Part shown: positions 19,871 through 31,189 of the stretch, one piece after another
Position numbering within the stretch: the stretch's first letter is position 1
Layout of the letters: every line of letters begins with the position of its first letter
Assembly: GCA_963971575.1 (NCBI GenBank)
Contig: OZ020611.1
Coordinates: 23,481,279 to 23,545,278 of the forward strand
Direction: 5' to 3'
Source: Liopterus haemorrhoidalis
Lineage: Eukaryota > Arthropoda > Insecta > Coleoptera > Dytiscidae
Length of the DNA stretch: 64,000 nucleotides
Position numbers and translations under genes: made by a program
Notes under the pieces: generated by a model
What the model was told of the DNA's origin: nothing
Database searches by the model: none
The model's input: the letters and a program-made list of their open reading frames with translations, nothing else

Positions 19871-21574
19871 AGTAGTCTTTTGCGTTTTGCGAAAACAATA
19901 CAAAATTGACTTTTACTTATTAATTAATTATTATTTATTTGTATTATTAATCGTGACACGATTATTTTAAATATTTCCGTTCCGTAGCAAGGTTCGAAAA
20001 AAACATATGTATACTGAAATAAATAGGAATAAATTCTCTAATTCTCTAATAATTTAATGGAATGAACGGTTCTGCCGCTAGAGCGCCGCAAAATTTTCTA
20101 TATTTCGAATTTATGAAAAATGTTCTTTTCCGTTCAATTAACGCAAAAATATTTGTACTTCAATTTTGCTAATTTTCCAAAATTTATTCATTTATTATTT
20201 TTTGTTGCGTAAATTTGTCGAAGGTAAACTGGAGAATAGGAACAGGATCTAACCCAGCTTTGTTTTTTTTTTTTGACTACATTCCTGCGGATATTTCGAT
20301 GCTCCATTCTGGCTCTAGACCAGAAGGTGTGTTCGGAGCAAATGCTCACGTATTGCTGCCTCAGTCGGTGGTAGAGAAACGATTTAAAACCTTGAAGGCT
20401 GATTTTACAATGCACCAATGTCTGTAATTGTTGTAGGTAATAATATATTTATTGTATTAAATGTTGTACATTTTTACAAAAGTCCGTAATTTGTTACACA
20501 AATTACAAATTGAATAATATTCATTACAATAATATAAAATTATAATTTTAAGAATTGTAAAAAGTAAAATAAACTGAAAACATTTCAGATTGATTGAACA
20601 TAATGTGAAGTTTGGACGAAAAGCCGACACATTGGTCATTTGTAGACATTAACTTACTAATTTTATTTCAGATTGTTGGCTTTCCATAAGAATCTTATGA
20701 TGAGGCTTAAATCTTCTATTAATAGAAAACTCTTTACTGAAGTCATTTATATTTAAGCAAAAAAATATACTGGATTAACAGAACATTCACAGATGGTCAT
20801 TTTACTCAAAACTTTCAACTTGTTGAAGTTTTATTTTTTTATTTTTGTTATCTATTGAAATTTTTGATCTGACAGTGATCTTCTGTAAAAAACTAAAACT
20901 ATTAATTTTCCAATCTCCATTTTTAATTCAAATATTCACAAAAAACAAATTAAAATTGTACGAAGAACGCGTAGGTAGCGTGAGAAAAATAAACGCGTTT
21001 GAACTTCTTGCGATAACCAGCTATTCGTGCGACTAATTCGCTTATACTGTAACCATCCATGTTTACTTCTACATGCTTGAATCAGTCGACCGAATACGGT
21101 CGAGTACGCCCGAAGTACAGATTGGGCGAACACGCTTACACTGTAACCGCAGCCTTATGTAAGGGCAAACGTCGCGTTTCGTTTATAATACACAAATAGC
21201 TATTTTGTTTTCAAACGTTATTTTCAAATTTATTTTAAGGATTTCGTAGTTAAAGTGAATAATTTCTAACTAAATAAAATAATCTATGGGAAAGCCACAT
21301 CTGTAATTAAAATTAACTGTAGTATAACAAGACTTATGCGAATAAATCGCGAAATTAGCCAAGATGTTACATTATCAAAAAAGCTTTTTATTCAAGAAAA
21401 AATATGTTTAGAAAATATCTTTAAGTATTTGGTCTGGTCAAATAAAAGTGTCAATATCAGTGGTACGAGATTAATGCCTTTACCCTTGGCGGATGATGTA
21501 CAAAGTTACAAGTTTTATAAATAAATGTATTTTTTTAAATTTAAATTATCTCCTTTGTAGCCCTCCCTGATACG
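19871..21574. other. Spacer, no gene recognised
   Basis: Mostly AT-rich. A GC-richer stretch at 20950-21165 carries cgcttatactgtaacc and cgcttacactgtaaccgcag in direct orientation about 90 bases apart. Two small blocks (20665-20710 and 21275-21305) resemble the arm of the TTAA foldback at 39087-39848. No gene. Confidence 0.35.
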
Positions 21575-22200
21575 TTACTTTAATGTCGTACTAATTTATT
21601 ATCAACTAGGTAGCGAGCCTATGATATAATAGGAAGTCTGATCTCAAACTAAAATGAGATTCCTGACTGTGTATTAAATGATAGGTATATGTACTTACCA
21701 ACCGACTGATTAAGCACCTTGTAATTTTCTTTTTTACCACTACGCCACGCTGGTCGGCAGGCACCTTGTAATTGGTCTGGATCTTAGCTGTTTACTTAAG
21801 TTCTTAAAGGTGAAGGTTTTACACATTTTAAGTAAGACGGTTTAAAATTAATGAATTTGACTTATTATGATATACTATTTACAAGAATATGTTTAAACGA
21901 TTAAAATATAGGTATTAAAATAATGAAAAGATTAAAACAAATATAATCGGCTAGACCACCATAATGCCGACACAGTGCCTCTAAGAATTCAACAACTTAG
22001 ATGTTTATGCTAACCGGACCGAATACTTTCTGTACTCGGTGTTTTTATAAGGCATTTCTAGGCATTTCTAGGTAAAAAGATTGTTTGATGAGATGCTAGT
22101 GTGCAAAGTTATTAAGGAATAACTCTGAACAAATATCTACTTGAACAATGAACCATTTGAAAATATATTTCTAAAGTTACGTGCTGAAATGAACGGTTTC
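21575..22200 (-). repeat. Dispersed repeat R4, copy 2 (inverted to copy 1)
   Basis: The complement of this stretch follows 15625-16260 through most of its length. It is interrupted by a 34-bp SINE-A head at 21727-21760. Confidence 0.7.
21727..21760 (-). mobile_element. SINE-A head-only insertion, 34 bp, with 13-bp TSD
   Basis: The 13-base gcaccttgtaatt is repeated exactly at 21714-21726 and 21761-21773. Between the copies, read on the minus strand, lie only the first 23 or so bases of the SINE-A tRNA head (gccgaccagcgtggcgtagt) followed by an A-rich tail. The rest of the SINE is absent. Confidence 0.8.
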
Positions 22201-22330
22201 TAATTTAATATTTTATTATCTGAATTCTCACAAATATTAACTGTAATGTACCCTTTTAAGATCCCTAAAATACTAAAAGCTAAAAATTGAAATTCTTAAC
22301 ACGACGGGTGGTTTGTGAAAGTTCTAGTCA

Positions 22331-22530
22331 TTGTTCCGGTGGTCTAAACTATTCGCTACACCTTCGAAATACTATGCTTCTACGGCTAAACATCGCTTCC
22401 TGCTAGACGTGGAGTTAAAGAAAGCAAAGAGATTGATTTCGGGAACAGAAAAAAAACTACGCCAATCTACTTGTTACCGACGCTGTGCAATACTGCTGCC
22501 AGACAGCATCTGCTCGAAAATGCAGGAAAA
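22331..22530 (+). pseudogene. Possible LINE ORF2 tail fragment
   Basis: The frame contains LLDVELKKAKRLISGT, which resembles the conserved (VD.EL....RLISGTL) stretch found after the RT domain in some insect LINEs. The following RQSTCYRRCAILLPDS is less clear. Short and uncertain. Confidence 0.35.
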
Positions 22531-22555
22531 TTATCTTACTTACTTACTTACTTAA

Positions 22556-24106
22556 TCGTTGAGCCCTTTTACCATTTCTGGTGTCGGGCTTGGAATCAAT
22601 CTGTGATAATAATTAATGTTTGTGCAGTGATTTCTAAGTGATAAATTGTGTGATAAAGTGCGTTATCAGTGATAAGTGGCATAAGTCACATTGATCAGCT
22701 GAGCGACTTAACGCAGAGCGCAAGCGCAAAGTCACCGCGCCAGTGAATATCAAATGTTCCGAAACGCGGCAATAGTGTTACCCGATTTCGAGCCCTATTA
22801 CGTGGGAACTTCTGAGCAGAGATAATAAAAGAGAAAAAGAAGAAAAATAATTTCATATGAGCAACCAGAATAAGAGAGAAAGAGGCGAGATAACGAGTCC
22901 ACAGTCGGAAGAAGAAATATTCAAAAGAAGTAAGTTATTCCCCCGGACGCCGGAAAGACGAAAACAGGAATTGAGTATAAGAAAAATGGATAAGATAGAA
23001 AGAATGTTTGAGGAGTTGAAAGGTATGATAAAGAAAAACACGGAAGAGAATGAAAATGTGAAACAAATGTTAGCAAAACATATAAAGGAGAATGAAAAAA
23101 TGGGGGAGGATATAAAGAAGAAAGAGGAACAATGGCAAAAAGAAAAAGAAGTCCTAATCACTAGAATTGAAAAACTAGAACAGAGAGCAGAGGTACATGA
23201 AAAAGAAAAGAGGAAAAATAATGTAATAATCACTGGTTTTAAAGTGAGACAAGATAAGAAAAAAGAAGTAGAAAAATTGCTTAAAGATGTTGTACAGGTG
23301 GAAGTCGAGGTACAAACAGTTAAACAAATAGATGGAAAAAGTAATAATGAGATGCTTTTAGTAGAAATGAAAGATTGGAAAGAGAAGCAAATGGTAATGA
23401 AAAATAAATGGAAATTAAAAGGAAAAGACATTTACTTTGAACATGACCTCACAATGAATGAAAGAAGAATACAAGCCGAACTTCGCAAAATCGCAAGAAC
23501 TGAAAGACAAGCAGGTAAAAGAGCAGTAGTGTGGTATAAGAAATTATGGCTCGAAGATGAAATATATAGATGGAGCGAAAGAGATAACAAAATTGTTAAG
23601 GAAATAGGAAAATTATCACAAACACACACTTGGCTATTCACATCCATCAATTTCGACATCCATCAATGAAGAATAATAGCCTACAGTCAGGACTCCTGGC
23701 TAACACATTAGAATGGCAAGCGTTGATGTCTACCAAAAGTGCTCTACCTGGATTTCATCTACCATGACATCTTTGATCCAGCATTAATCACATTCGTACC
23801 AACCACGGTAGATGAGCCGCTAATTTCACGAAATGGGGCACACTTCCTCGCCAAACTGTGACTGCGACGCTTCAGACCAAACAGTGCAGCACATTGCATT
23901 CGAATGCCCTCTTCCAGCTTAGCCTGGCAAAAAGGAGGATTTTATCTATCTACTATTACATTTATCCCACATGAGGTTCTGACCTGGCTACCTACCCTTG
24001 ACGTCCAAATATGACGAATCCTCGTGCAATTGATTTTTTTATTATTATTTTATATTTATTAATGTATCTATATACTTGTACTAATGTATCCACATCATAA
24101 ATAAAA
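22556..24106 (+). mobile_element. Internally deleted non-LTR retrotransposon
   Basis: A 5' leader of about 300 bases precedes a complete ORF1. Directly after its stop the sequence is the very end of an ORF2 (23840-23920: CDCDASDQTVQHIAFECP, the Cys-His motif at the tail of many LINE ORF2 proteins). A 3' untranslated region ending in cataaataaaaaaacc follows. Endonuclease and RT are deleted, so it could move only with help. Confidence 0.7.
22857..23669 (+). CDS. LINE ORF1 protein (coiled coil plus RNA-binding region)
   Basis: The 270-residue frame is complete: ATG at 22857, stop at 23667-23669. The N-terminus is basic. A long charged heptad-rich region (about residues 40-120) predicts a coiled coil. 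It is followed by KRKNNVIITGFKV (about 120-135) and a basic region ending HTWLFTSINFDIHQ. This resembles L1-type ORF1 proteins (coiled coil, RRM, C-terminal domain), which trimerise and coat the element's RNA. The matching ORF2 has been deleted apart from its tail. The preceding leader begins just after a short ttac tandem repeat. Confidence 0.75.
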   Translation: MSNQNKRERGEITSPQSEEEIFKRSKLFPRTPERRKQELSIRKMDKIERMFEELKGMIKKNTEENENVKQMLAKHIKENEKMGEDIKKKEEQWQKEKEVLITRIEKLEQRAEVHEKEKRKNNVIITGFKVRQDKKKEVEKLLKDVVQVEVEVQTVKQIDGKSNNEMLLVEMKDWKEKQMVMKNKWKLKGKDIYFEHDLTMNERRIQAELRKIARTERQAGKRAVVWYKKLWLEDEIYRWSERDNKIVKEIGKLSQTHTWLFTSINFDIHQ

Positions 24107-24394
24107 AAACCACTTCTGAAAACTTATTTTTCAGGTATTTTTGGAATCGTTTTAAGATTAGTTTCGTATGTTTATTATATCTTCAATCGTTTGAGAACAG
24201 TAAACAGTCAAGTAAACAAGTCGGAATCACAAAGAAAGTATTAAAGTCCATAAATAAAAAAAGTAGCAGTACTATATGCAACCACTACATCCACTTACCA
24301 AATTTTCTTACCAAAAAAGTGAGGATGTTGTTTGAATATATAATACAAATTTATTATTTTAAAAGGCATTAAAAGGCAAAATAGTACAAAACAC
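24107..24394. other. Spacer, no gene seen
   Basis: AT-rich, nothing recognised. Confidence 0.35.
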
Positions 24395-24597
24395 TCGTTA
24401 CATAAAGCCTTTTGCCGCACTTTCGATTATAAAACTTGTCGCTGCATGACTCGTTTTCTAATATCGACGCGTGCGACAAAATGATGTCTTATGAAACTTG
24501 TGTTTTAATATACGTACTATATAAAAACTACGTCTATGAATACGTATAAACACAAGTTCATGGCCCTAAGTACATCAGTTCCCTAATAATATGGTTT
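24395..24597. repeat. Dispersed repeat R5, copy 1
   Basis: Similar to 32068-32200: ttttgccgcactttcgatta / ttgccggacttgtcgattat, then aaaact(t/c)gtcgct and actcgttttctaa. Function unknown. Confidence 0.55.
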
Positions 24598-26062
24598 AAA
24601 ATATAAAAATTGATGTGAACTGCGAATTTTCACATTTTGCAGGTATTCGCAGGTATATAATTAGTGAAGGCAGCATGCTGAGTGTGTAGAACAAATTTTG
24701 CTTTGTAGTAATCACGGCAAAATGAACAATATTTTAAAACTAATTTATCGTCTGTTAATCTAAGTGTTTTAAATACAAATTTTATGTTAAAATATATATA
24801 TTATTCTGTTAATTTTAATTCGAATACCTAATCTCATTATTTAGGTTTTTAAATATGTGCAATATATTTTTATATAGCAAGGTTCATTAAGATTTTGAAA
24901 ATTGCGCCTATGGCTCCCATTGATTGTTTTAAGTCATATGTTCCGTCTCTCTGGATTCGTATACATAACAATTAGCAATGAAAATATAATTCCAACAATT
25001 CCAATTGGGCATTAAATTTACGCTCTTAAATATTAAATACAACATTTGCCAAAATAGAATAGAATTTAAACAACATAAAAATGGAAAAAAACAAAATACA
25101 AAATTGTCTCCTCTGCCCGGGAGGGAACCCAGTACGCTGGGTACCAAGTGAGCAAGCTAACCATTAGACCAGGATACGCCTTCAAATACAGTGTGTTACA
25201 TAACTATAACTTTTGTGCATCGTCAACAAAAAAACACAAAAAATGCGTTATTTTCCGAAAACATAATCTGATCAAAAATTCCTGTTGTACTATTCCGGTT
25301 CACACCAACGTACATTACTTAGAATTTTTTAAGATTTTTAGTTTAAACCATCTGGGCAACAGGGTGTGGGACAATATTTTTTTTGAACAATTTTGGCAAA
25401 AATCTCATCAAAATAATTTATTTTGCAAAAATAAAATTTTGATATTTCATCCACGTATTTAAGGGCTTTCATTTGATACCCTACTCAGAATTTTAAAAAA
25501 ATATTATTTTTTTTCGCTGAGCACATATTTGTAGAACAAATTTTGCTTTGTACTAATCACGGCAAAATGAACGATATTTTAAAAATAATTTATCGTCTGT
25601 TAATCTAAGTGTTTTGACAAATTTTATGTTAAAATATTATTCTGTTAATTTTAATTCGAATACCTAATCTCATTATTTAGGTTTCTAAATATGTGCAGTA
25701 TATTTTTTATATAGCAAGGTTCATTAAGATTTTGAAAATTGCGCCTATGGCTTCCATTGGTTGTTTTAAGTCATATGTTCCGCCCCTCTGGTTTCGTATA
25801 GATGATGAGCACATATTTGTTTATATTTTAAGGGGATATGTTTTTTAGATGTTTTAGTATTTTTCATATGTGCGGATCAAAGAATTGTATAGGCATACCA
25901 AATTTCAACTCTCTATGTTTAGCCGTTTGGCTACAATTTTTACCGAACAGACTGACCTACAGACAGACATACAGACCGACAGACAGACAGTCTGTCTGTC
26001 TGTGACAAAATAACGGTACAAGGGTTTTTTGGTCATTGCCTACAAAACCCTAATATTTATAT
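24598..26062 (-). mobile_element. HINE-1 copy (minus), with partial tandem duplication
   Basis: Read on the minus strand it starts with tagggttttgtaggcaatga at 26062 and ends with the stem-loop region near 24600. A 280-base internal block (24690-24970) is repeated in the same orientation at 25528-25808. The join is at gagcacatattt, which occurs at both edges (25521 and 25806). A tRNA-like module is at 25106-25178. A short gaca microsatellite remains at 25970-26010. Confidence 0.8.
25106..25178 (-). repeat. tRNA-like module of HINE-1 (copy 1)
   Basis: On the minus strand: tatcctggtctaatggttag (A-box-like), then ctgggttccctcccgggcag (a diverged B-box and T-arm), and an end pairing gtctcctc against the start only weakly. 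It resembles a Glu/Gly/Asp-class tRNA but no clean cloverleaf forms, so I do not call it a gene. Confidence 0.6.
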
Positions 26063-26335
26063 TAATTACCCCTCACCATCTAGATTGAAATACAAAGTGT
26101 ATTATTAAATGTCTTAAAAGAGTACATATGTATAATTGCATAACACATAAAATGCTTGGTTATACCAGGTCTACAAGTATGAAATGCGGATTTTTTTCAA
26201 ACTTGCCGCGCAAATCGAGTGTATATTTCAAAGTTTCAAAACATATGGCGTTTTGTTAAGTTATCATTTAGTGTCAAATGCGTATAGGTTATAATTTGAA
26301 AAGTGATCATATAGTTTTGTTTTACTGTGTTAAAA

Positions 26336-27365
26336 ATGTCAAATTTTGTGCCAAATAAAGAGCATTCGCGGACAGTACTACTGTTTTGTTTTCATTTGAA
26401 AAAAACTGCTGCTGAATCATACCGACTGCTTCGAGAAGCTTATGGTGAATATGATCCATCGCAAGATACGTGTGAGCGATGGTTAGGTTAGGTTAGGACA
26501 AAGAACATGGAAATCTTCCAAAAAAATATGAAGATACAAAATTGGAAACATTGCTACAGGAAGACGATAGTTAATCACAAAAACAACTAGCAGAGCAGTT
26601 AGGCGTTAGTCAACAAGCTGTTTCCAATCGCCTACGAGAGATGGGTAAGATCCAGAAAGTCGGCAGATGGGTTCCACATGCATTGAATGAGAGGCAGATG
26701 GAAAAACGCAAAAACACTTGTGAAATTTTGCTTGCACGATACAAAAGAAAGTCTTTTTTGTATGGTGTAATTTGTAATTTGCAATTACTGGCGATGAAAA
26801 ATGGATTTATTTTGAAAATCCCAAACGCAAAAAATCATGGGTGAACCCAGGCTCACCATCCACATCAACTGCAAGACCGAACCGCTTTGGCAAAAAGACA
26901 ATGCTCTGTACTTGGCGGGACCAAAAGGGTGTGGTCTATTATAAATTGTGAAAACCTGGTGAAACAGTTAATACCCAACGCTACCAACAACAACTGATCG
27001 AATTGAACCATTCGCTGCTCATAAAACGACCAGAATACGAAAGAAGACAGCACAAGGTAATCTTTCTTCGTGATAACGCTCCATCACATAAGGCAAAAGC
27101 AGTTTGCAACACATTGGAGGCACTCAAGTGGGAAGTGCTACCCCATGCCGCTTACTCACCAGACTTGGCCCCTTCAGATTACCAGTTGTTCGCATCGATG
27201 GGTCACGCACTTGCCGAGCAGCACTTTTGTTCATATAAAAATGTGAAAGAATGGCTCGATGAATGGTTTGCGGGGAAAGGGGAAGAGTTCTACTGGCGAG
27301 GTATTCACAAATTGCCTGAAAGATGGGAAAAATGTATAACTTCTAATGGAGCATACTTTGAATAA
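26336..27365 (+). pseudogene. Mos1-like transposase pseudogene, copy B
   Basis: It starts ATG TCA AAT TTT GTG CCA (MSNFVPNKEHSRT). At 26483-26497, where copy A reads through RWFRRFKSGDFDLTDK, copy B has lost about 36 bases and gained ttaggttaggttag, shifting the frame. A TAA follows at 26572. Near 26765 a small filler (ggtgtaatttgtaatttgca) disrupts HRIITGDEKW. The C-terminal part is in good order: HKVIFLRDNAPSHKAKAVCN, EVLPHAAYSPDLAPSDYQLF, GHALAEQHF, ending LPERWEKCITSNGAYFE. The second and third catalytic Asp are present. Dead. Confidence 0.93.
26483..26497 (+). repeat. Interstitial (TTAGG)3 inside mariner
   Basis: Three perfect TTAGG units, the standard insect telomere repeat, at the point where about 36 bases of transposase coding sequence are missing compared with copy A. 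Confidence 0.85.
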
Positions 27366-27444
27366 ATAAACTTTTACTGTTCTTTTGAGTTTAAAGTGTT
27401 TTATTTAAAAAAAAAATCCGCATTTCATACTTGTAGACCTGGTA

Positions 27445-28990
27445 AAGGTCCAATCGTATAAATGTTTTGTTGTTAAATGCTGCAGTATAAGTTTCCGTCG
27501 TACAAATGTTGTCGTAGAAAATTACGCTGTACTGGATTATGTGTTCTTAGAAGAAACATTGAAATTTAAAGAGGAAGGTGTACAATAAAATAATTTTTCT
27601 TACTTAGTAATCACTTAAAACATAATTGGGGAATCGTCCAGTTCTTACCCAGAATAAAATGAATATAGACGAGTCGCCCCTGGTTTATCGGTTAGAAACG
27701 GTGCGAGGTGACACGTAATATAGCATAATTCACTTTCATGAATCCTATATGCCGTTAAATCATTTCCAGGCTGTTGATCATACTATTGTCCTTATTTTCA
27801 GGCGAAGGACTCAGGACATCTAGCTCTGTCTTTCGATCTAATGCAATATTGGGTCACGTCCAGCGTTGAGTGACTTTCTGTGTTCGGACGATGTTTTCAA
27901 AACATTTCTAGCTTCAAAAAGTGAAGTGTTTGGAAGATGATTTGTTTCATAAATATAACATTTAAAATAAGAAATATACGTAGCACGTGACTTATGAATT
28001 ACAGTTCAAATCTTAGTTAAATTAAACAACAAACATTTTTATCTACCACCGTGAGTTAATTAGGCACTTAATCCACACATTTCAGTGTCTATAATAGTAC
28101 TTTTAAGCACTAGTGCTTAAATAGTATTTTATTTAACAAGTATATAATGGAGGCTGTATCTATCGAGGATAAGGTTTACCACCCTAGTGAGGGGTATAGT
28201 TCAATTCAAAAGAATTGGACTATAATTAATTTATAGTCCAATTTTTTTGAATTATTGTTAATACTTTCGGTGTTCGAAAAAATATTATAGGGAAAAATTG
28301 CTAAGCGATATGACATCTGTTGGGATTTTAAGGAACTACAGAAATAGACATTCTATGGCGCTTTTTACATTGAGTTATATGGGATCAAAACATATTTTTG
28401 CATTTTACTATAGTTTTGTTGTTATTATATTGTTATATTGTTACTTTTTGTTAAGTTTTATGTTATTTTACATTATTTTAAAATCAGTTTTAAATTGTTT
28501 TTACTGGTATCAAGTTATAATAAGCAAAAATAACCTTAAATTAAAGTGGAACACAAGACAAAAATCATGTTGAAGTCGAACTATTATTGCTGTGTACCAA
28601 AGTGTAATTCGTGCATTAAAATAAATCCATTTCAACCTAAAAAATAACCTTACCTAAATAACCTAAAAGGTGGATTTCAACCTAAAAAATTCATAAAAAC
28701 ATATCTAAATTATTCTTATTTATTAATATTTGATGTTATAATATTTCACTGATTACTCTGTATAAAAACACTTATTAATATTGTAGCAAAATTACAAAAA
28801 ACACCAGTAAACATTAAAATTCACGTTATTGCCCATATGATTATATGTAATGAATGTCTATTTTGGAAGTTCCATGTATGCCGCAACAGCGCTGCGATCT
28901 TAAAATATTTCCCCTATATACAACACTTGTATAAAGGATTCTTTTCATTCTCGTGCAAAAATTCGCAATCGCTTAAAAGGGCCTCCACTG
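27445..28990. other. Spacer with a hairpin and a small dispersed block, no gene
   Basis: 28203-28257 folds into a hairpin (attcaaaagaattggactat / atagtccaatttttttgaat). 28035-28110 (taccaccgtgagttaattag ... cacttaa) is similar in inverted orientation to 46925-47025. A short hydrophobic open frame at 28298-28573 looks like AT-rich chance translation. Confidence 0.4.
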
Positions 28991-29295
28991 TTGCATAAAT
29001 AACTAATGTAAACTGTGTATTTTCACACTTTTCGGGGTTTCGTAGGTATCTAGTAAGTGAGTATTGTAAGTAACTAAATAAAAAATGTAGCCATAAGTTT
29101 TAAATAACTTATTTTCCTACAACAAAAATTCGCGATATTTTCAGAAAATACAATCTGATTGAATATCCCCAATTTCATTTCCCATTAAAAAAAAAAACGA
29201 AATGTTGTTTTGCCAGTTTTGCCAGTTTTCGTGCGAAATTTGTCCCAGATCGGTCAAAGGCTCTAGGAGTGTATCGCAAACAGAGATTAGTTTTT
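28991..29295 (-). repeat. HINE-1 3'-end fragment (minus)
   Basis: gtgtattttcacac and ggggtttcgtaggtatctag match the 3' subterminal region of HINE-1 in minus orientation. It abuts a plus-oriented copy. Confidence 0.6.
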
Positions 29296-30650
29296 AGGGT
29301 TTTGTAGGTATGGCCAACAAAAAACCCTTATAACGTCACTAATGTGTCTCTCTGTCTGTCAGTACGGTAGGAATTGTAGCCAAACGGCTTAAAATAGAAA
29401 GTTGAAATTTGGCATGCTTATACAACTTTTTGACCCACATATACGAAAAATAATGATAGTTCAAAAACACATCTCGAGATAAATATAAACAATTAAGTAT
29501 TTAATAAAAAAATAAATATATTTTTTTAAATATTGATTGGCATACCAAATGAAAGTTCTAAATGCGTGGATCAACCAGCAAATTTTTAATTTTATAAGAT
29601 TTTTGCCAAAAATATGTCAAAAAACTTTTGTCCTAAATTGGGATTTGGGAATTAAGGAGGGATTGAAATAAATCTGAAAAAATGTCCACTTTTTGTGTCG
29701 TCGATAAAAAAATATATTTTTTAAAAATTATTATGTGGTATCGAAATAATGCTTTTAGGACTTAGATTAAGGAATGAAAAGTATATTTTTTTACACGTTT
29801 TTAGCAAAAAATGTGCTAAAAAAAATCTTGCCTTACCCCCTTTTACCCAAAAAGGTTAAATCAGCGTTTCCCAAACTGTGTGCCGCGAAGACCCAGGACT
29901 TTTTATCTTTTTTTTTTGCTCTCTTCACTTGAATGTGGGAGGTGAGATTTTATTGTGTGCTCTACCTTTGAATTTGGGATTTGGGGCGCCACGGGAAAAT
30001 TTTAATACATTAAGGGCGACCGGGACCGAAAAGTTTGGGAACCACTGGGTTAAACTAAAAATTTGAAAAAATTATAGGTAATGTATATTGTTCTGAGCCA
30101 GGAACATACGAGAGGAATTTTTGATCCGATTGCGTTTTTGGAAAATATTGCAGTATTTGTGTTTTTGACAAAATTAATTAATTTTTTAATTCATGGCTAA
30201 ATTATGGCTAATAATTTTATGGATTTCTTAAAATAAAAAATATAATAAAAAATATTTAACAGCCGAGTACCGAGTTTTGAAAACCACACTACACTGAAAA
30301 TGAAATACTTATAAAACAAATAACACCTTGTTAAAAGTGGGAAATATGTTTCTGATATTTAACAAAAAAAAATAAGCCTTTTATCAGAATATTTCTTATT
30401 AATCTAATGAAGACTTGAATACGAAGCAAATGCAGAAAAAAAAAAAGCTGGGATTGTTGGAAAATTATATAAATTTGTTTAAAAAAATTAAATGGAAGCT
30501 CTTAGTACTCCAATAATAATACAAATGATTTTCAAAAATCTGTTGATTTTGATGAGATATCCAGTGTTATGTTGGCTTCTTACCTTTATTAAATACCTAC
30601 AAACCCTGAAATGTGTGAAAATTCACACTTCCAATCAATTTTCATATATA
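29296..30650 (+). mobile_element. HINE-1 copy (plus), diverged, split by a hAT MITE
   Basis: It starts tttagggttttgtaggtatg and ends at about 30650 with tacctacaaaccctgaaatg followed by gtgtgaaaattcacac (stem-loop). The microsatellite is reduced to gtctctctgtctgtc. The hAT MITE at 29862-30047 lies within it. I see no clear tRNA-like module in this copy. Confidence 0.7.
29862..30047. mobile_element. hAT MITE, 186 bp, TSD ggttaaa(t/c)
   Basis: It starts cagcgtttcccaaact and ends agtttgggaaccactg, with ggttaaat at 29854-29861 and ggttaaac at 30048-30055. It contains the ttttttttttgctctcttca block shared with the MITEs at 8552 and 36057. Confidence 0.88.
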
Positions 30651-31189
30651 ATATTTACGAAATAAAAGATTTATAAAACAAAAAATTCCATTATCCTATA
30701 CACGTGCTAGCGGTTTGCAAAACAAACCGCAAGCTGTGGTGTGAGAAAATACACAAAAACATCCGCTGCAAATAATATTTACCACAAATTTTTCAATAAA
30801 TTGCGACAATAATTACTTGGGTCAAATCAATGAAACTCATAGAATTAAATTTCTTGATTATTCTTCAGAAAATATATGTACTAGAGCATATCTTTTGAAT
30901 ATTTTTGGGTCATTATCCGAGAAGGAAACTGAGGTTAAACGATAATAAGAATTATTTGGCTTCCTAACTTGTGGTTTAAGATAGATCAGTGATATTATAT
31001 CTTTGTCGCGTGAAACATTATTTATAATGCAGCCAAGGAACTTTGCTTCCTATCTTCTACATATATATAGAACATATATATTACCAGTATCTACATATAT
31101 ATAGATACTGGTAAACGTTAGGATAGAATTAGTAATAAAAGTTTGTCTACTTGATTCCCTGTGCTTTAAATGTGCATAGATCATCATTA
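30651..31189. other. Spacer with short palindromes, no gene
   Basis: 31083-31115 is a near-perfect palindrome (ttaccagtatctacatatat ... gatactggtaa). A smaller inverted pair, gctagcggtttgc / gcaaaccgc, lies near 30710-30735. Confidence 0.4.

Larger units (their letters stand above)
26165..27442 (+). mobile_element. Mos1-like mariner, copy B, full length
   Basis: Same ends as copy A (ccaggtctacaagtatgaaa and its complement), with TA at 26163-26164 and 27443-27444. It is 1278 bp long. Confidence 0.95.

Noticed and set aside
20188..20427. Overlapping frames on both strands near 20.2-20.4 kb
   Set aside because: No domain or homologue recognised; no splice or promoter context.
22853..23431. Ser/Phe-rich 192-codon frame on the minus strand
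   Set aside because: It is the antisense of the Lys/Glu-rich LINE ORF1.
24929..25147. 72-codon frame with PGRGDNF and membrane-like stretch, also at 41296-41541
   Set aside because: Both are translations through the HINE-1 tRNA-like module and core; similarity between them is due to the repeat.
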